From Chitinophagaceae bacterium (GTDB lineage: Bacteria; Bacteroidota; Bacteroidia; Chitinophagales; Chitinophagaceae), in the NCBI GenBank assembly GCA_026785745.1, contig JAJAZO010000280.1:1-11405 (forward strand): a stretch of 11,405 nucleotides of DNA, in the 5' to 3' direction. Positions 1 to 6,178 of this stretch are shown here, piece after piece. The position numbers were made by a program, and so were the translations under genes. The notes beneath the pieces are model-generated. The model was not told the origin of the DNA and made no database searches. It worked only from the letters and a program-made list of their open reading frames with translations. Positions within the stretch are counted from its first letter, which is position 1; every line of letters begins with the position of its first letter.

Positions 1-17
1 AAGCAAATTTTTTTCAT
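1..17 (-). CDS. Possible start of a gene running off the left edge
   Basis: On the minus strand an ATG at 15-17 opens a frame reading M-K-K-I-C before the window ends. A Met-Lys-Lys opening is typical of exported Bacteroidota proteins, and the bases just upstream are A-rich, as is usual for starts in this phylum. Only five codons are visible, so no function can be proposed and the call could be chance. It would lie 148 bases downstream of the end of the next minus-strand gene (166-696). Confidence 0.3.
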
Positions 18-51
18 GTGTTAATTTTTATTGTTTTTTGGCCACATGAAA
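12..51. repeat. 9-bp inverted repeat overlapping a possible start codon
   Basis: Bases 12-20 (TTTCATGTG) and 43-51 (CACATGAAA) are perfect reverse complements separated by 22 bases rich in T on the plus strand. The arm at 12-20 contains the ATG of the possible minus-strand gene at the left edge. In that gene's transcript the hairpin would bury the start codon. It is too loosely looped, and lacks an adjoining U-tract in the right place, to be called a terminator. Confidence 0.4.
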
Positions 52-165
52 TTCGCCTTATAATCATCCCGGGTGGTAAGAAGAATTAATATGGCTCATT
101 TCATAACAAGAGATTTAAATTGTCATTTACAGTCTTAAATAATGTAAACTGTACCAACATGCTGG

Positions 166-696
166 TCACTCCTCATCATCGTAGATGGGATATATTTCAA
201 AGGACACTACTTTACGATTTAACAGGGTAAATACAATAGCATTACCTTCTGTATCTTCTTTAACGGTTATAGTACTCATGGTCTTGCTTTTTTGAAGGTT
301 GTCACCATCCGCATAAACAGGTCTTGCATCTATATGGTAGCCTTCATAGGCGGCAATGATTTGTAACTTAGTAGAACCAATACCAATGCCTGACTTTGTT
401 TTACATAATGGGCTGCTGGCACTTATTCCATAAACTGCAATATAATCCTGCATTTTCCAGAGGTTAATCTCTACATCAATGCCTTTGTATTTTGCTTTGA
501 TTGTTTCAGTAAGCCTCACCGAGTCAACATCAATTACTTTCAGAATAATTTTTGTTTTCAGCACTTTTTCTAATTCTACTAACGGCATTCCTAATTTTAG
601 AGAGCCAATACCATCCAAACTCAGGAGATAATCCTTATTTTGAGCAATAGTACTTGTCGCGACGAGCATGAAAAGAAAGGGGAGAATCTTTTTCAT
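166..696 (-). CDS. Small exported protein of unknown function
   Basis: This 176-residue protein is not one I can name. Residues 1-19 form a clear Sec signal peptide: two lysines, a hydrophobic core, and a T-I-A-Q end that suggests cleavage near residue 18. The mature part has two segments of similar style. One is D-G-I-G-S-L-K-L-G-M around 28-36, followed by a helix-like stretch. The other is S-G-I-G-I-G-S-T around 102-109, followed by a similar stretch ending in A-A-Y-E. Such 'G-I-G-x-G then helix' segments are common in secreted Bacteroidota proteins of unknown role. The rest looks beta-rich and the C-terminus is acidic (D-D-E-E). There is one cysteine in the mature part (C98), so no internal disulphide is expected. 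It is probably periplasmic. The ATG start lies 45 bases from that of the divergent glycosylase gene, so the two share a very short promoter region in which I see no convincing -33/-7 pair. Confidence 0.8.
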   Translation of the reverse strand: MKKILPFLFMLVATSTIAQNKDYLLSLDGIGSLKLGMPLVELEKVLKTKIILKVIDVDSVRLTETIKAKYKGIDVEINLWKMQDYIAVYGISASSPLCKTKSGIGIGSTKLQIIAAYEGYHIDARPVYADGDNLQKSKTMSTITVKEDTEGNAIVFTLLNRKVVSFEIYPIYDDEE

Positions 697-741
697 AGCA
701 GAAGAGTTTAAGGTCTGTACGTAAGTTAAACAATAATTTTA

Positions 742-1389
742 ATGGCATCACCATATCTTGTTTTTAATAAAACCAGTTTTACAAGGATTTGCCGGAAACT
801 GGCAAAAAAAGATGCTGACCTCGCCAGCATTATTAAGCAGCATGGCTTTCCACCCATGTGGACACGACCAGCTACCTTCCAAACACTTATACTGACTATT
901 CTTGAACAGCAGGTGTCGCTGGCATCGGCCTATGCAGCCTTTAAAAAGCTAAAAGAAAAGATTGGTTTTGTTACTCCTGCAAAAATTTTAGCATTAACAG
1001 ACGAAGAATTGAGGACTTGCTATTTCAGCCGGCAAAAAATTATTTATGCAAGAGAGCTGGCGAAGGCTATCCAATCAAAAAAACTACGACTGAAAAACCT
1101 TTCACTCTTACCAGATGAAGATATTAGAACTGAGATGATCCGATTAAAAGGTATCGGCCACTGGACTATTGATGTATACCTGATGCATGCCCTGCAACGA
1201 ACTGATCTGTTTCCTCTCGGCGATATTGCTTTAGTGAATAGTTTGAAAGAAACAAAAAAACTGCCTAAAGATATAAGCAAAGAAGAAATGCTGAAGATTG
1301 CAGAACTCTGGCGGCCATATAGAACTATTGCTGCAATGATTTTGTGGCATAGCTATATTAAGAAAAGAGGAATTAAGCTAGGAGTTTAG
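742..1389 (+). CDS. DNA-3-methyladenine glycosylase, AlkA/HhH-GPD family
   Basis: This enzyme is predicted to remove alkylated bases such as 3-methyladenine from DNA, the first step of base excision repair. It has 215 residues and carries the helix-hairpin-helix plus Gly/Pro-Asp module. L-K-G-I-G-H-W-T at 135-142 is the DNA-binding hairpin, and D161 in P-L-G-D-I-A-L fits the catalytic aspartate (equivalent to AlkA D238). An N-terminal L-E-Q-Q-V-S at 54-59 matches the family's conserved helix. W190-R-P-Y-R194 matches the usual W-R-P-(W/Y)-R-x-x-A-A ending. It is shorter than E. coli AlkA (282 residues) because the N-terminal beta domain is missing, as in many compact members of COG0122. There are no iron-sulphur cysteines of the EndoIII type after the HhH region, which argues against a Nth/MutY role. 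It ends 21 bases before the convergent GxxExxY gene. Substrate range cannot be read from the sequence. Confidence 0.9.
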   Translation: MASPYLVFNKTSFTRICRKLAKKDADLASIIKQHGFPPMWTRPATFQTLILTILEQQVSLASAYAAFKKLKEKIGFVTPAKILALTDEELRTCYFSRQKIIYARELAKAIQSKKLRLKNLSLLPDEDIRTEMIRLKGIGHWTIDVYLMHALQRTDLFPLGDIALVNSLKETKKLPKDISKEEMLKIAELWRPYRTIAAMILWHSYIKKRGIKLGV

Positions 1390-1410
1390 AGGGGGAATGA
1401 GAAAAGGAGA

Positions 1411-1794
1411 TTAGCGATTATAGATATTCTTTTCCAGCATTATTATATACCGGTGTATACCTTCCTTCATTTCAGGTACTTTAAAATTTATTAATAATCC
1501 ATGTTTGAGGTTCGTAAGCGATAAGTGAGTGTGGATCTGGTTAAAATCAACAGGTGGCAGCGGATGTTTTGATTTTAACTCTACAATGAGCATATCTTCA
1601 ACTAACAAATCTATTTTGTAAGCATCCTTTATATGTAATTCATCATAATCACCAGGTAGTAACAATTGCCTTTTTACAAATAGCCCCAACGTAGTTAGTT
1701 CATAATAAAGGATTTCTTCATACACTCTTTCATAACATCCAGGTTCAACTCTTGTATGTATTTTAATACGAAGCCCAATAACAATCTCTGTCAA
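1411..1794 (-). CDS. GxxExxY-family protein (PD-(D/E)XK nuclease fold), damaged or non-ATG start
   Basis: This is a member of the GxxExxY family, small proteins of unknown role widespread in Bacteroidota and related to PD-(D/E)XK nucleases. The name motif is present as G19-C-Y-E22-R-V-Y25. The nuclease-like residues are also present: D62, then E72-L-K74 ten residues on, and Q86 further along. The end L-L-I-N-F-x-V-P matches the family. The 127-residue frame given here begins at a TTG (1792-1794). Reading upstream in the same frame gives I-A-I-N-E-L, which resembles the family's usual N-terminus, and then TAA at 1816-1818, only three codons after an in-frame ATG at 1825-1827. The gene therefore either starts at TTG (or the ATT at 1801-1803) or carries a nonsense mutation at codon 4. 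It lies 36 bases (measured from that ATG) downstream of fabG on the same strand. Family membership is secure; whether it is expressed is not. Confidence 0.75.
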   Translation of the reverse strand: MTEIVIGLRIKIHTRVEPGCYERVYEEILYYELTTLGLFVKRQLLLPGDYDELHIKDAYKIDLLVEDMLIVELKSKHPLPPVDFNQIHTHLSLTNLKHGLLINFKVPEMKEGIHRYIIMLEKNIYNR

Positions 1795-1815
1795 CTCGTT
1801 AATAGCTATTGGTCT

Positions 1816-1827
1816 TTAAAACTCCAT
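1816..1827 (-). other. Abortive ATG-GAG-TTT-TAA leader of the GxxExxY gene
   Basis: The ATG at 1825-1827 is preceded directly by AAAAGGAG and is in frame with the GxxExxY reading frame at 1411-1794, but the fourth codon is TAA (1816-1818). A single base change from AAA, GAA or CAA would create that stop. One-base insertions or deletions tested by eye in the adjoining T/A run do not restore a longer frame, which favours a point nonsense change over a frameshift. From this ATG the protein would be 138 codons, a normal length for the family. The alternative is that this ATG was never used and translation starts at a rare codon further in. Confidence 0.55.
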
Positions 1828-1863
1828 CTCCTTTTCTCTTTTTACTCCTTTACACTCTTAGTT

Positions 1864-2619
1864 TTAAATATTCAATCCACCACAAACACTCAACGTCTGC
1901 CCGGTGATGTACGATGACATATCACTCGCCAAAAACAATGTAGCATTAGCAATATCTTCCGGCGACGCAAATTTTCCCAATGGAATACCTGCTTTATATT
2001 TATCCGCACCTTCTCCATCTTTTAAATAGCTCGTCATATCTGTTTCTACAAACCCTGGTGCAATAGCATTGCAACGTATATTGCGGCTACCGAGTTCTTT
2101 TGCTACACTTTTTGTAAAACCAATAATACCAGCTTTGCTGGCTGCATAGCTGCTCTGACCTGCATTACCAATTTCTCCAATAATAGAACTCATATTGATA
2201 ATAGAGCCAGATTTGGCTTTCATCATCGGGCGGATAACCTGCTTGGTCATGTAGAATACACTATTCAGGTTTACCTGTATCACATCATTCCATTGCTCAG
2301 GTGTCATACGAAGCAATAAATTGTCTTTGGAGATACCTGCATTGTTTACACAAATATCTACGGTACCAAATTCTTTTAATACATCTGTAACAAAGGCTTC
2401 GCATTGCGCAAAGTCAGCGGCATTACTTTTATATGCTTTGGCTTTTACACCAAGTGCTGTTAGTTTGCTTTCTAAAGCCGCAGCTTTTTCTTCACTGCTG
2501 TCACTTACATACGAAAATGCAACATTAGCTCCTTGTTCTGCAAATTTTATGGCAATTGCTTCGCCAATGCCACGGGCAGCACCGGTTACGATAGCAACTT
2601 TTCCTTCCAATAATTTCAT
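1864..2619 (-). CDS. fabG: 3-oxoacyl-ACP reductase (SDR family)
   Basis: FabG reduces 3-oxoacyl-ACP to 3-hydroxyacyl-ACP with NADPH in fatty acid elongation. It acts in the cytoplasm. The 251-residue protein shows the full short-chain dehydrogenase pattern: T-G-A-A-R-G-I-G at 12-19 for cofactor binding, N-N-A-G at 92-95, and the catalytic set N117, S145, Y158 and K162 in S-S-Y-A-A-S-K. P-G-F-V-E-T-D-M at 188-195 is typical of FabG itself. The C-terminus T-G-Q-T-L-x-V-x-G-G is also typical, with Cys where Asn or Asp is usual. I start at ATG 2617-2619. A longer frame would need a TTG at 2641-2643 that overlaps the preceding gene and would add eight residues with no family match. It follows the GH3 gene by 17 bases and is probably co-transcribed with it. 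Bacteroidota genomes often hold several FabG paralogues, so this may not be the essential copy. Confidence 0.92.
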   Translation of the reverse strand: MKLLEGKVAIVTGAARGIGEAIAIKFAEQGANVAFSYVSDSSEEKAAALESKLTALGVKAKAYKSNAADFAQCEAFVTDVLKEFGTVDICVNNAGISKDNLLLRMTPEQWNDVIQVNLNSVFYMTKQVIRPMMKAKSGSIINMSSIIGEIGNAGQSSYAASKAGIIGFTKSVAKELGSRNIRCNAIAPGFVETDMTSYLKDGEGADKYKAGIPLGKFASPEDIANATLFLASDMSSYITGQTLSVCGGLNI

Positions 2620-2636
2620 AATGTTGGTATTGGTGA

Positions 2637-4157
2637 TTAACAAATGTAATTTTTATTGAAAAAGATTATCTCTTCCAGTAATATTCTTTCATTGGATAGC
2701 CTTGGCACTTTATGCTGTCCTCCCAGTTTACCTTTGCTGCGAAGCCACTCGTTAAATGTCCCTTTTTTCAACGCATGGATAACTGGCAGCCCCAATGCAA
2801 TACTTTTATGCCGCTTGGCTTCATAATCACTATTGATGTTTTTTAAGGCAGTGTCCAGTTCAGTGGTAAATAGTTCAAGGCTTGATGGTTCTTTTTCAAA
2901 TTCTATCAGCCATTCATGTGCACCGTTGGAAGTTTCAGAAAAATAAACAGGGGCAGCAGTATAATCATTTACAACGGCCCCGGTTTTTTCACCCGCCATA
3001 GCAATGGCTTTATCTGCATTATCAACAATCACTTCTTCACCAAAAGCATTCATATAATGTTTCAGCCTGCCGGATACTTTTATGCGGAAAGGTTTTAGCT
3101 CAGTGAACTGAATCGTATCACCTAATAAATATCTCCATAATCCGCCATTGGTGCTGATGACGGGAGCATAGTTTTTACCAACCTCCACTTCCTGCAGACC
3201 AATTGTTTTCGGTTCTTTTTTACCATATTCACTTACGGGCATAAACTCATAAAATATACCATGGTCAGAAAATAATAACATGCCATTATCACCCGGTTTT
3301 TCCTGCGCAGCAAAAAAACCTTCGCTGGCATTATACATATCTAAGTAATTAATTTCCCTGCCGATTATTTTCTGAAACTGTTCTTTATAGGGAGTGAAAG
3401 AAACACCGCCGTGCATGTACAATTCTAATGATGGCCATACTTCGCCAATCGTTTTCTTACCGGTTATTTCTAAAATGCGTTTGAACAAAACCAATGTCCA
3501 GGTAGGCACACCAGATACGGAGGTTACATTTTCTTTAATAGTAGCTTCTGCAATCTTTTCAATCTTACTTTCCCATTCATCCATCAGGGCAATGCTAAGG
3601 TCTGGAGTCCGCAGCCAGTGTGCCCAGAAAGGAGAATTCTGAAAAAGTACAGCACTCAGGTCGCCATATTGTGCTTCTTTATTAACGGGGTTTATGTTGT
3701 TACTGCCACCAATCAATAATCCTTTGCCGGTCAGTAATTCTGCATCAGGTTTAAACTGGTAGTACATTGACAATACATCTTTCGATGCTTTAAAGTGCCC
3801 GTCTTCCAGGCTCTCATCGCTGATGGGGATGAACTTGCTTTTGGCACTGGTGGTGCCGCTGCTTTTTGCAAACCAATAGACAGGGGTGTTCCATAAAATA
3901 TTTTGCTCACCCGTCATCATCCTTTCAATATACGGTTGCAGGTCATTGTACTCATGAATAGGTACTGCTGCTTTGTAATCACGGACAGTAAAGAGGTTGG
4001 AAAAATTATATTTCCTGCCAAACTCAGTGTATTGAGCCGAACCCACTAAATCCTGCAACACTTCCCGTTGTGCATCAATGGGATTATTTTTCCAGGCATC
4101 TATGCGCCAGAGCCGGGAACGGGCAATCGTTGATATGGCAGGGCTGAGTAGTCTCAT
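2637..4157 (-). CDS. GH3-family acyl-adenylating enzyme
   Basis: This belongs to the GH3 family (PF03321), named after plant auxin-responsive enzymes that adenylate a carboxylic acid and join it to an amino acid. At 506 residues it is slightly shorter than the plant proteins. Three ATP-binding motifs are visible: motif A S99-S-G-T-T-S-A-K-S-K, motif B Y275-N-A-S-E-G280, and motif C W341-R-Y-L-L-G-D347. G363-R-L-K follows, then the hinge to a C-terminal domain (about 370-500). L-Y-M-H-G-G at 246-251 also fits the family. There is no signal peptide, so it should be cytoplasmic. All key residues are present, so it is probably an active acid-amido synthetase, but its acid and amine are unknown. 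Upstream is lptB (42 bases away) and downstream fabG (17 bases), which suggests a fatty acyl or hydroxyacyl substrate; that is inference. A plant-hormone role is possible but nothing here shows it. Confidence 0.88.
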   Translation of the reverse strand: MRLLSPAISTIARSRLWRIDAWKNNPIDAQREVLQDLVGSAQYTEFGRKYNFSNLFTVRDYKAAVPIHEYNDLQPYIERMMTGEQNILWNTPVYWFAKSSGTTSAKSKFIPISDESLEDGHFKASKDVLSMYYQFKPDAELLTGKGLLIGGSNNINPVNKEAQYGDLSAVLFQNSPFWAHWLRTPDLSIALMDEWESKIEKIAEATIKENVTSVSGVPTWTLVLFKRILEITGKKTIGEVWPSLELYMHGGVSFTPYKEQFQKIIGREINYLDMYNASEGFFAAQEKPGDNGMLLFSDHGIFYEFMPVSEYGKKEPKTIGLQEVEVGKNYAPVISTNGGLWRYLLGDTIQFTELKPFRIKVSGRLKHYMNAFGEEVIVDNADKAIAMAGEKTGAVVNDYTAAPVYFSETSNGAHEWLIEFEKEPSSLELFTTELDTALKNINSDYEAKRHKSIALGLPVIHALKKGTFNEWLRSKGKLGGQHKVPRLSNERILLEEIIFFNKNYIC

Positions 4158-4167
4158 TTGTTGCCGG

Positions 4168-4174
4168 CAAAATA
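4168..4174 (-). promoter_or_regulatory. Weak -7-like box before the GH3 gene
   Basis: On the minus strand TATTTTG lies 10 bases upstream of the GH3 ATG. It is one base short of the TAnnTTTG consensus and I see no good TTTG at the -33 distance. It could give the GH3 and fabG genes some transcription independent of lptB, but read-through across the 42-base gap is as likely. Confidence 0.22.
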
Positions 4175-4199
4175 GAGAAATTAAAGCAATGGGTAAAAC

Positions 4200-4985
4200 T
4201 TAGTCTTCTTTCGCAGCTTCTGAAGCTTCTCTGGCTTCTTCATGGAGGTAATCTTTCCTTTTTAGTTCAAAATTTCTTCCAAGGTATAGCCTCCGCACAT
4301 CGTCGTCTTCGGCCAGCTCTTCGGCAGTGCCATGTTTAAATATTTTTCCTTCTATAAGCAGGTAAGCTCTGTCGCAGATGGAGAGGGTTTCTGTTACGTT
4401 GTGGTCGGTAATAAGGATACCGATGTTCTTATGTTTCAGTTTGGCAACGATGGCTTGTATATCTTCTACGGCTATCGGGTCAATGCCGGCAAAAGGTTCG
4501 TCTAATAAAATAAATTTAGGGTCAACCGATAGTGCTCTCGCAATTTCTGTTCTTCGCCTTTCACCACCACTCAGCACATCACCATTGCTTTTGCGGACAT
4601 GCTGTAAATGAAATTCATTTAATAATGTTTCTAATTTATGCCGTTGCTGTTGTTTGGAAAGCTTTGTCATTTCCAGGATGGCGGCAATATTATCTTCCAC
4701 ACTTAGTTTACGGAAAACAGATGCTTCTTGCGGCAGGTAGCCGATACCCATTTGTGCTCTTTTGTACATCGGTAAAGAGGTAATGTCCTGGTCATTGAGA
4801 AAAACTTTGCCCTGGTCTGGCTTTACCAAGCCCACCACTTGGTAAAAGGAAGTGGTTTTACCAGCTCCATTTGGCCCCAATAAACCTACAATTTCTCCCT
4901 GTTTCACTTCGAAAGAAACATGGTTGACAACGGTGCGGCTGCCATATTTTTTTACAAGATCGGTTGTGCGAATGGTGACTGACAT
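4200..4985 (-). CDS. lptB: LPS export ABC transporter ATPase LptB
   Basis: LptB is the cytoplasmic ATPase that, with LptF and LptG, drives lipopolysaccharide from the inner membrane onto the Lpt bridge. The 261-residue protein has Walker A G37-P-N-G-A-G-K-T-T45, Q-loop Q86 in Y-L-P-Q-E, signature L138-S-G-G-E142, Walker B ending L-L-D-E163-P, and H-loop H195. [12 protein letters not shown] and the late R-L-Y-L-G-x-x-F (232-239) are LptB-type and set it apart from general ABC ATPases. It is about 20 residues longer than E. coli LptB, with a charged Glu/Ala/Lys-rich C-terminal tail. I start at ATG 4983-4985. A TTG three codons earlier (4992-4994) sits inside the predicted -7 promoter box, so it is unlikely to be translated. 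It appears to be the first gene of a run with GH3 and fabG. lptF, lptG, lptC and lptA are not in this window. Confidence 0.92.
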   Translation of the reverse strand: MSVTIRTTDLVKKYGSRTVVNHVSFEVKQGEIVGLLGPNGAGKTTSFYQVVGLVKPDQGKVFLNDQDITSLPMYKRAQMGIGYLPQEASVFRKLSVEDNIAAILEMTKLSKQQQRHKLETLLNEFHLQHVRKSNGDVLSGGERRRTEIARALSVDPKFILLDEPFAGIDPIAVEDIQAIVAKLKHKNIGILITDHNVTETLSICDRAYLLIEGKIFKHGTAEELAEDDDVRRLYLGRNFELKRKDYLHEEAREASEAAKED

Positions 4986-4991
4986 GTTTCG

Positions 4992-4999
4992 CAAAAGTA
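4992..4999 (-). promoter_or_regulatory. Bacteroidota -7 box of lptB
   Basis: The minus strand reads TACTTTTG here, an exact match to the Bacteroidota -7 element TAnnTTTG. Six bases separate it from the lptB ATG. The -33 region is poor (CCTG at 5017-5020, 17 bases upstream). Transcription would begin at or within a few bases of the ATG, so the mRNA leader would be close to nil. Confidence 0.6.
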
Positions 5000-5029
5000 A
5001 GCCATGAGGGTTAATACAGGCTCTTAATC

Positions 5030-5043
5030 CCGATAATTATCGG
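5030..5043. repeat. Perfect 14-bp palindrome between divergent lptB and metF promoters
   Basis: CCGATAATTATCGG is perfectly self-complementary. It lies about 10 bases upstream of the lptB -33 region and 16 bases upstream of the metF -33 element, so it is centred between the two promoters. It could be an operator for a dimeric regulator, or one copy of a palindrome scattered through intergenic DNA of the genome. The sequence alone cannot separate these. It is not a terminator, because both flanking genes point away from it. Confidence 0.65.
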
Positions 5044-5059
5044 AATCATTTAACGTGGT

Positions 5060-5090
5060 TTTGACTAATGCCTCCGCATCATTAGCTTTG
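5060..5090 (+). promoter_or_regulatory. Promoter of metF (TTTG ... TAGCTTTG)
   Basis: TTTG at 5060-5063 and TAGCTTTG at 5083-5090 match the Bacteroidota -33 and -7 elements exactly, with 19 bases between them, a normal spacing. The -7 box ends seven bases before the metF ATG. The transcript should start within a few bases of the initiation codon, and no room is left for a Shine-Dalgarno sequence or a riboswitch. This is the best promoter in the window. Confidence 0.72.
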
Positions 5091-5097
5091 CAGGCTT

Positions 5098-6048
5098 ATG
5101 AAAGTAACAGAACATATAGCACAGGCAAAAGATACGTTGGTTTCTTTTGAAGTATTGCCACCATTAAAAGGTAAAGGGATTGAAGCATTGTATAAACATC
5201 TTGACCCATTGATGGAGTTCAAACCGTCTTTTATTAATGTTACCTATCACAGGAGTGAGCATGTATTTAAAAAAAATGCAGATGGCAGTTTTCAAAAAGT
5301 GGTGATTCGTAAGCGGCCGGGTACAGAAAGTATTTGTGCGGCCATTATGAATAAGTATACGGTTGATACGGTACCGCACCTTATTTGCGGGGGATTCAGT
5401 ATTAATGATACGGAAGACGCATTAATCAATCTCCGTTACCTCGGTATTGATAATGTGCTGGTGCTTCGTGGAGATGCAGCAAAAAATGAAACTGCTTTTG
5501 AACCAGAACCCGGCGGCCATAAATATGCCAGTGATTTATTACAACAAGTGGCTAATCTTAACGCCGGTATTTATTTAGAAGACGAATTAAAGGGAACACA
5601 TAAAACAGATTTTTGTATCGGGGTGGCCGGGTATCCGGAAAAACACTTTGAGGCGCCGAATATGGATACTGATTTACAATACCTGAAAGCTAAAGTAGAT
5701 GCAGGAGCTGATTATATTATTACGCAGATGTTTTTTGATAATGCAAAATTCTTCGCTTTTGAAAAAGCCTGCCGGGAAATTGGCATTACTGTTCCCATCA
5801 TTCCGGGATTGAAACCTATCTATACCAAGAAGCAACTCAATGTATTGCCGAAAACGTTTTCTATTGAACTGCCAACAGACCTCAGCAATGAAGTGTTGAA
5901 ATGTAAAACAGATGAAGACGTAGAAAAAGTGGGTATAGAATGGTTATTGGCACAATCTAAGGAATTGAAAAAAGCAGGTGTTCCTGTTCTTCACTATTAT
6001 ACATTAGGCAGACCGCTTGTGGTGGCCGATGTGGTAAAGAACTTGTGA
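5098..6048 (+). CDS. metF: Methylenetetrahydrofolate reductase
   Basis: MetF reduces 5,10-methylenetetrahydrofolate to 5-methyltetrahydrofolate with FAD and NADH, supplying the methyl group for methionine synthesis. The 316-residue protein follows the family order: S16-F-E18-V-L-P-P with the catalytic glutamate (E28 in E. coli MetF), N-V-T-Y at 47-50, P-H-L-I-C at 93-97, L-R-G-D126 for FAD, G-Y-P-E-K-H at 178-183, I-T-Q210-M-F-F-D, and I-I-P-G-L-K-P. The end H-Y-Y-T-L-G-R matches the E. coli H-F-Y-T-L-N-R. It is about 20 residues longer than the E. coli enzyme, mainly through an insertion at 53-75 rich in Lys and Arg and a second near 152-170; I take these as lineage features, not damage. The ATG at 5098 is the only sensible start and has a well-placed promoter. 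No methionine synthase is adjacent. There is no S-adenosylmethionine-binding regulatory domain, as expected for bacteria. Confidence 0.95.
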   Translation: MKVTEHIAQAKDTLVSFEVLPPLKGKGIEALYKHLDPLMEFKPSFINVTYHRSEHVFKKNADGSFQKVVIRKRPGTESICAAIMNKYTVDTVPHLICGGFSINDTEDALINLRYLGIDNVLVLRGDAAKNETAFEPEPGGHKYASDLLQQVANLNAGIYLEDELKGTHKTDFCIGVAGYPEKHFEAPNMDTDLQYLKAKVDAGADYIITQMFFDNAKFFAFEKACREIGITVPIIPGLKPIYTKKQLNVLPKTFSIELPTDLSNEVLKCKTDEDVEKVGIEWLLAQSKELKKAGVPVLHYYTLGRPLVVADVVKNL

Positions 6049-6104
6049 CGATGAGAAATTCAAATAAATAAAAGAGGTTGTCTAAAACGCCGTTTATCGC
6101 CTGA

Positions 6105-6158
6105 AAGACGGAAAGGGGTGAAGAAAGGTAATAATTGAATTTCACTGCTTACCGTCTT
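6105..6158. terminator. Imperfect hairpin between convergent metF and the rotamase gene
   Basis: AAGACGG at 6105-6111 pairs with CCGTCTT at 6152-6158. Inside it AAG (6113-6115) pairs with CTT (6148-6150) and GTGAA (6118-6122) pairs with TTCAC (6141-6145), with only single mismatches between these blocks. This gives about 15-16 pairs around an 18-base loop. The position between two converging stop codons suits a bidirectional terminator or RNA-stabilising structure. No run of U follows on either strand, so intrinsic termination is doubtful. Confidence 0.35.
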
Positions 6159-6175
6159 GTTGCCTAACCGGCAAT
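6159..6175. other. Short hairpin next to the rotamase stop codon
   Basis: TTGCC at 6160-6164 and GGCAA at 6170-6174 form a 5-bp stem with a 5-base loop, extendable by one G-T pair. It lies four bases beyond the minus-strand stop codon (6179-6181) and is not followed by a U-tract in that direction. It may act together with the larger adjacent hairpin as a 3' end structure, or be chance. Confidence 0.25.
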
Positions 6176-6178
6176 TAC

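Noticed and set aside
126..153. Small hairpins (TTTACA/TGTAAA and TACAGT/ACTGTA) just past the minus-strand stop at 166
   Set aside because: Stems are six AT-rich pairs, they exclude each other, and no U-tract follows, so there is no basis to call a terminator.
734..741. TAATTTTA before the glycosylase as a -7 box
   Set aside because: It touches the ATG, lacks the final G, and has no -33 partner, so transcription would begin inside the gene.
2617..2643. Longer fabG frame starting at TTG 2641-2643
   Set aside because: It overlaps the end of the GH3 gene and adds eight residues without family match; the ATG at 2617-2619 directly precedes the conserved G-K-V-A-I-V-T-G start.
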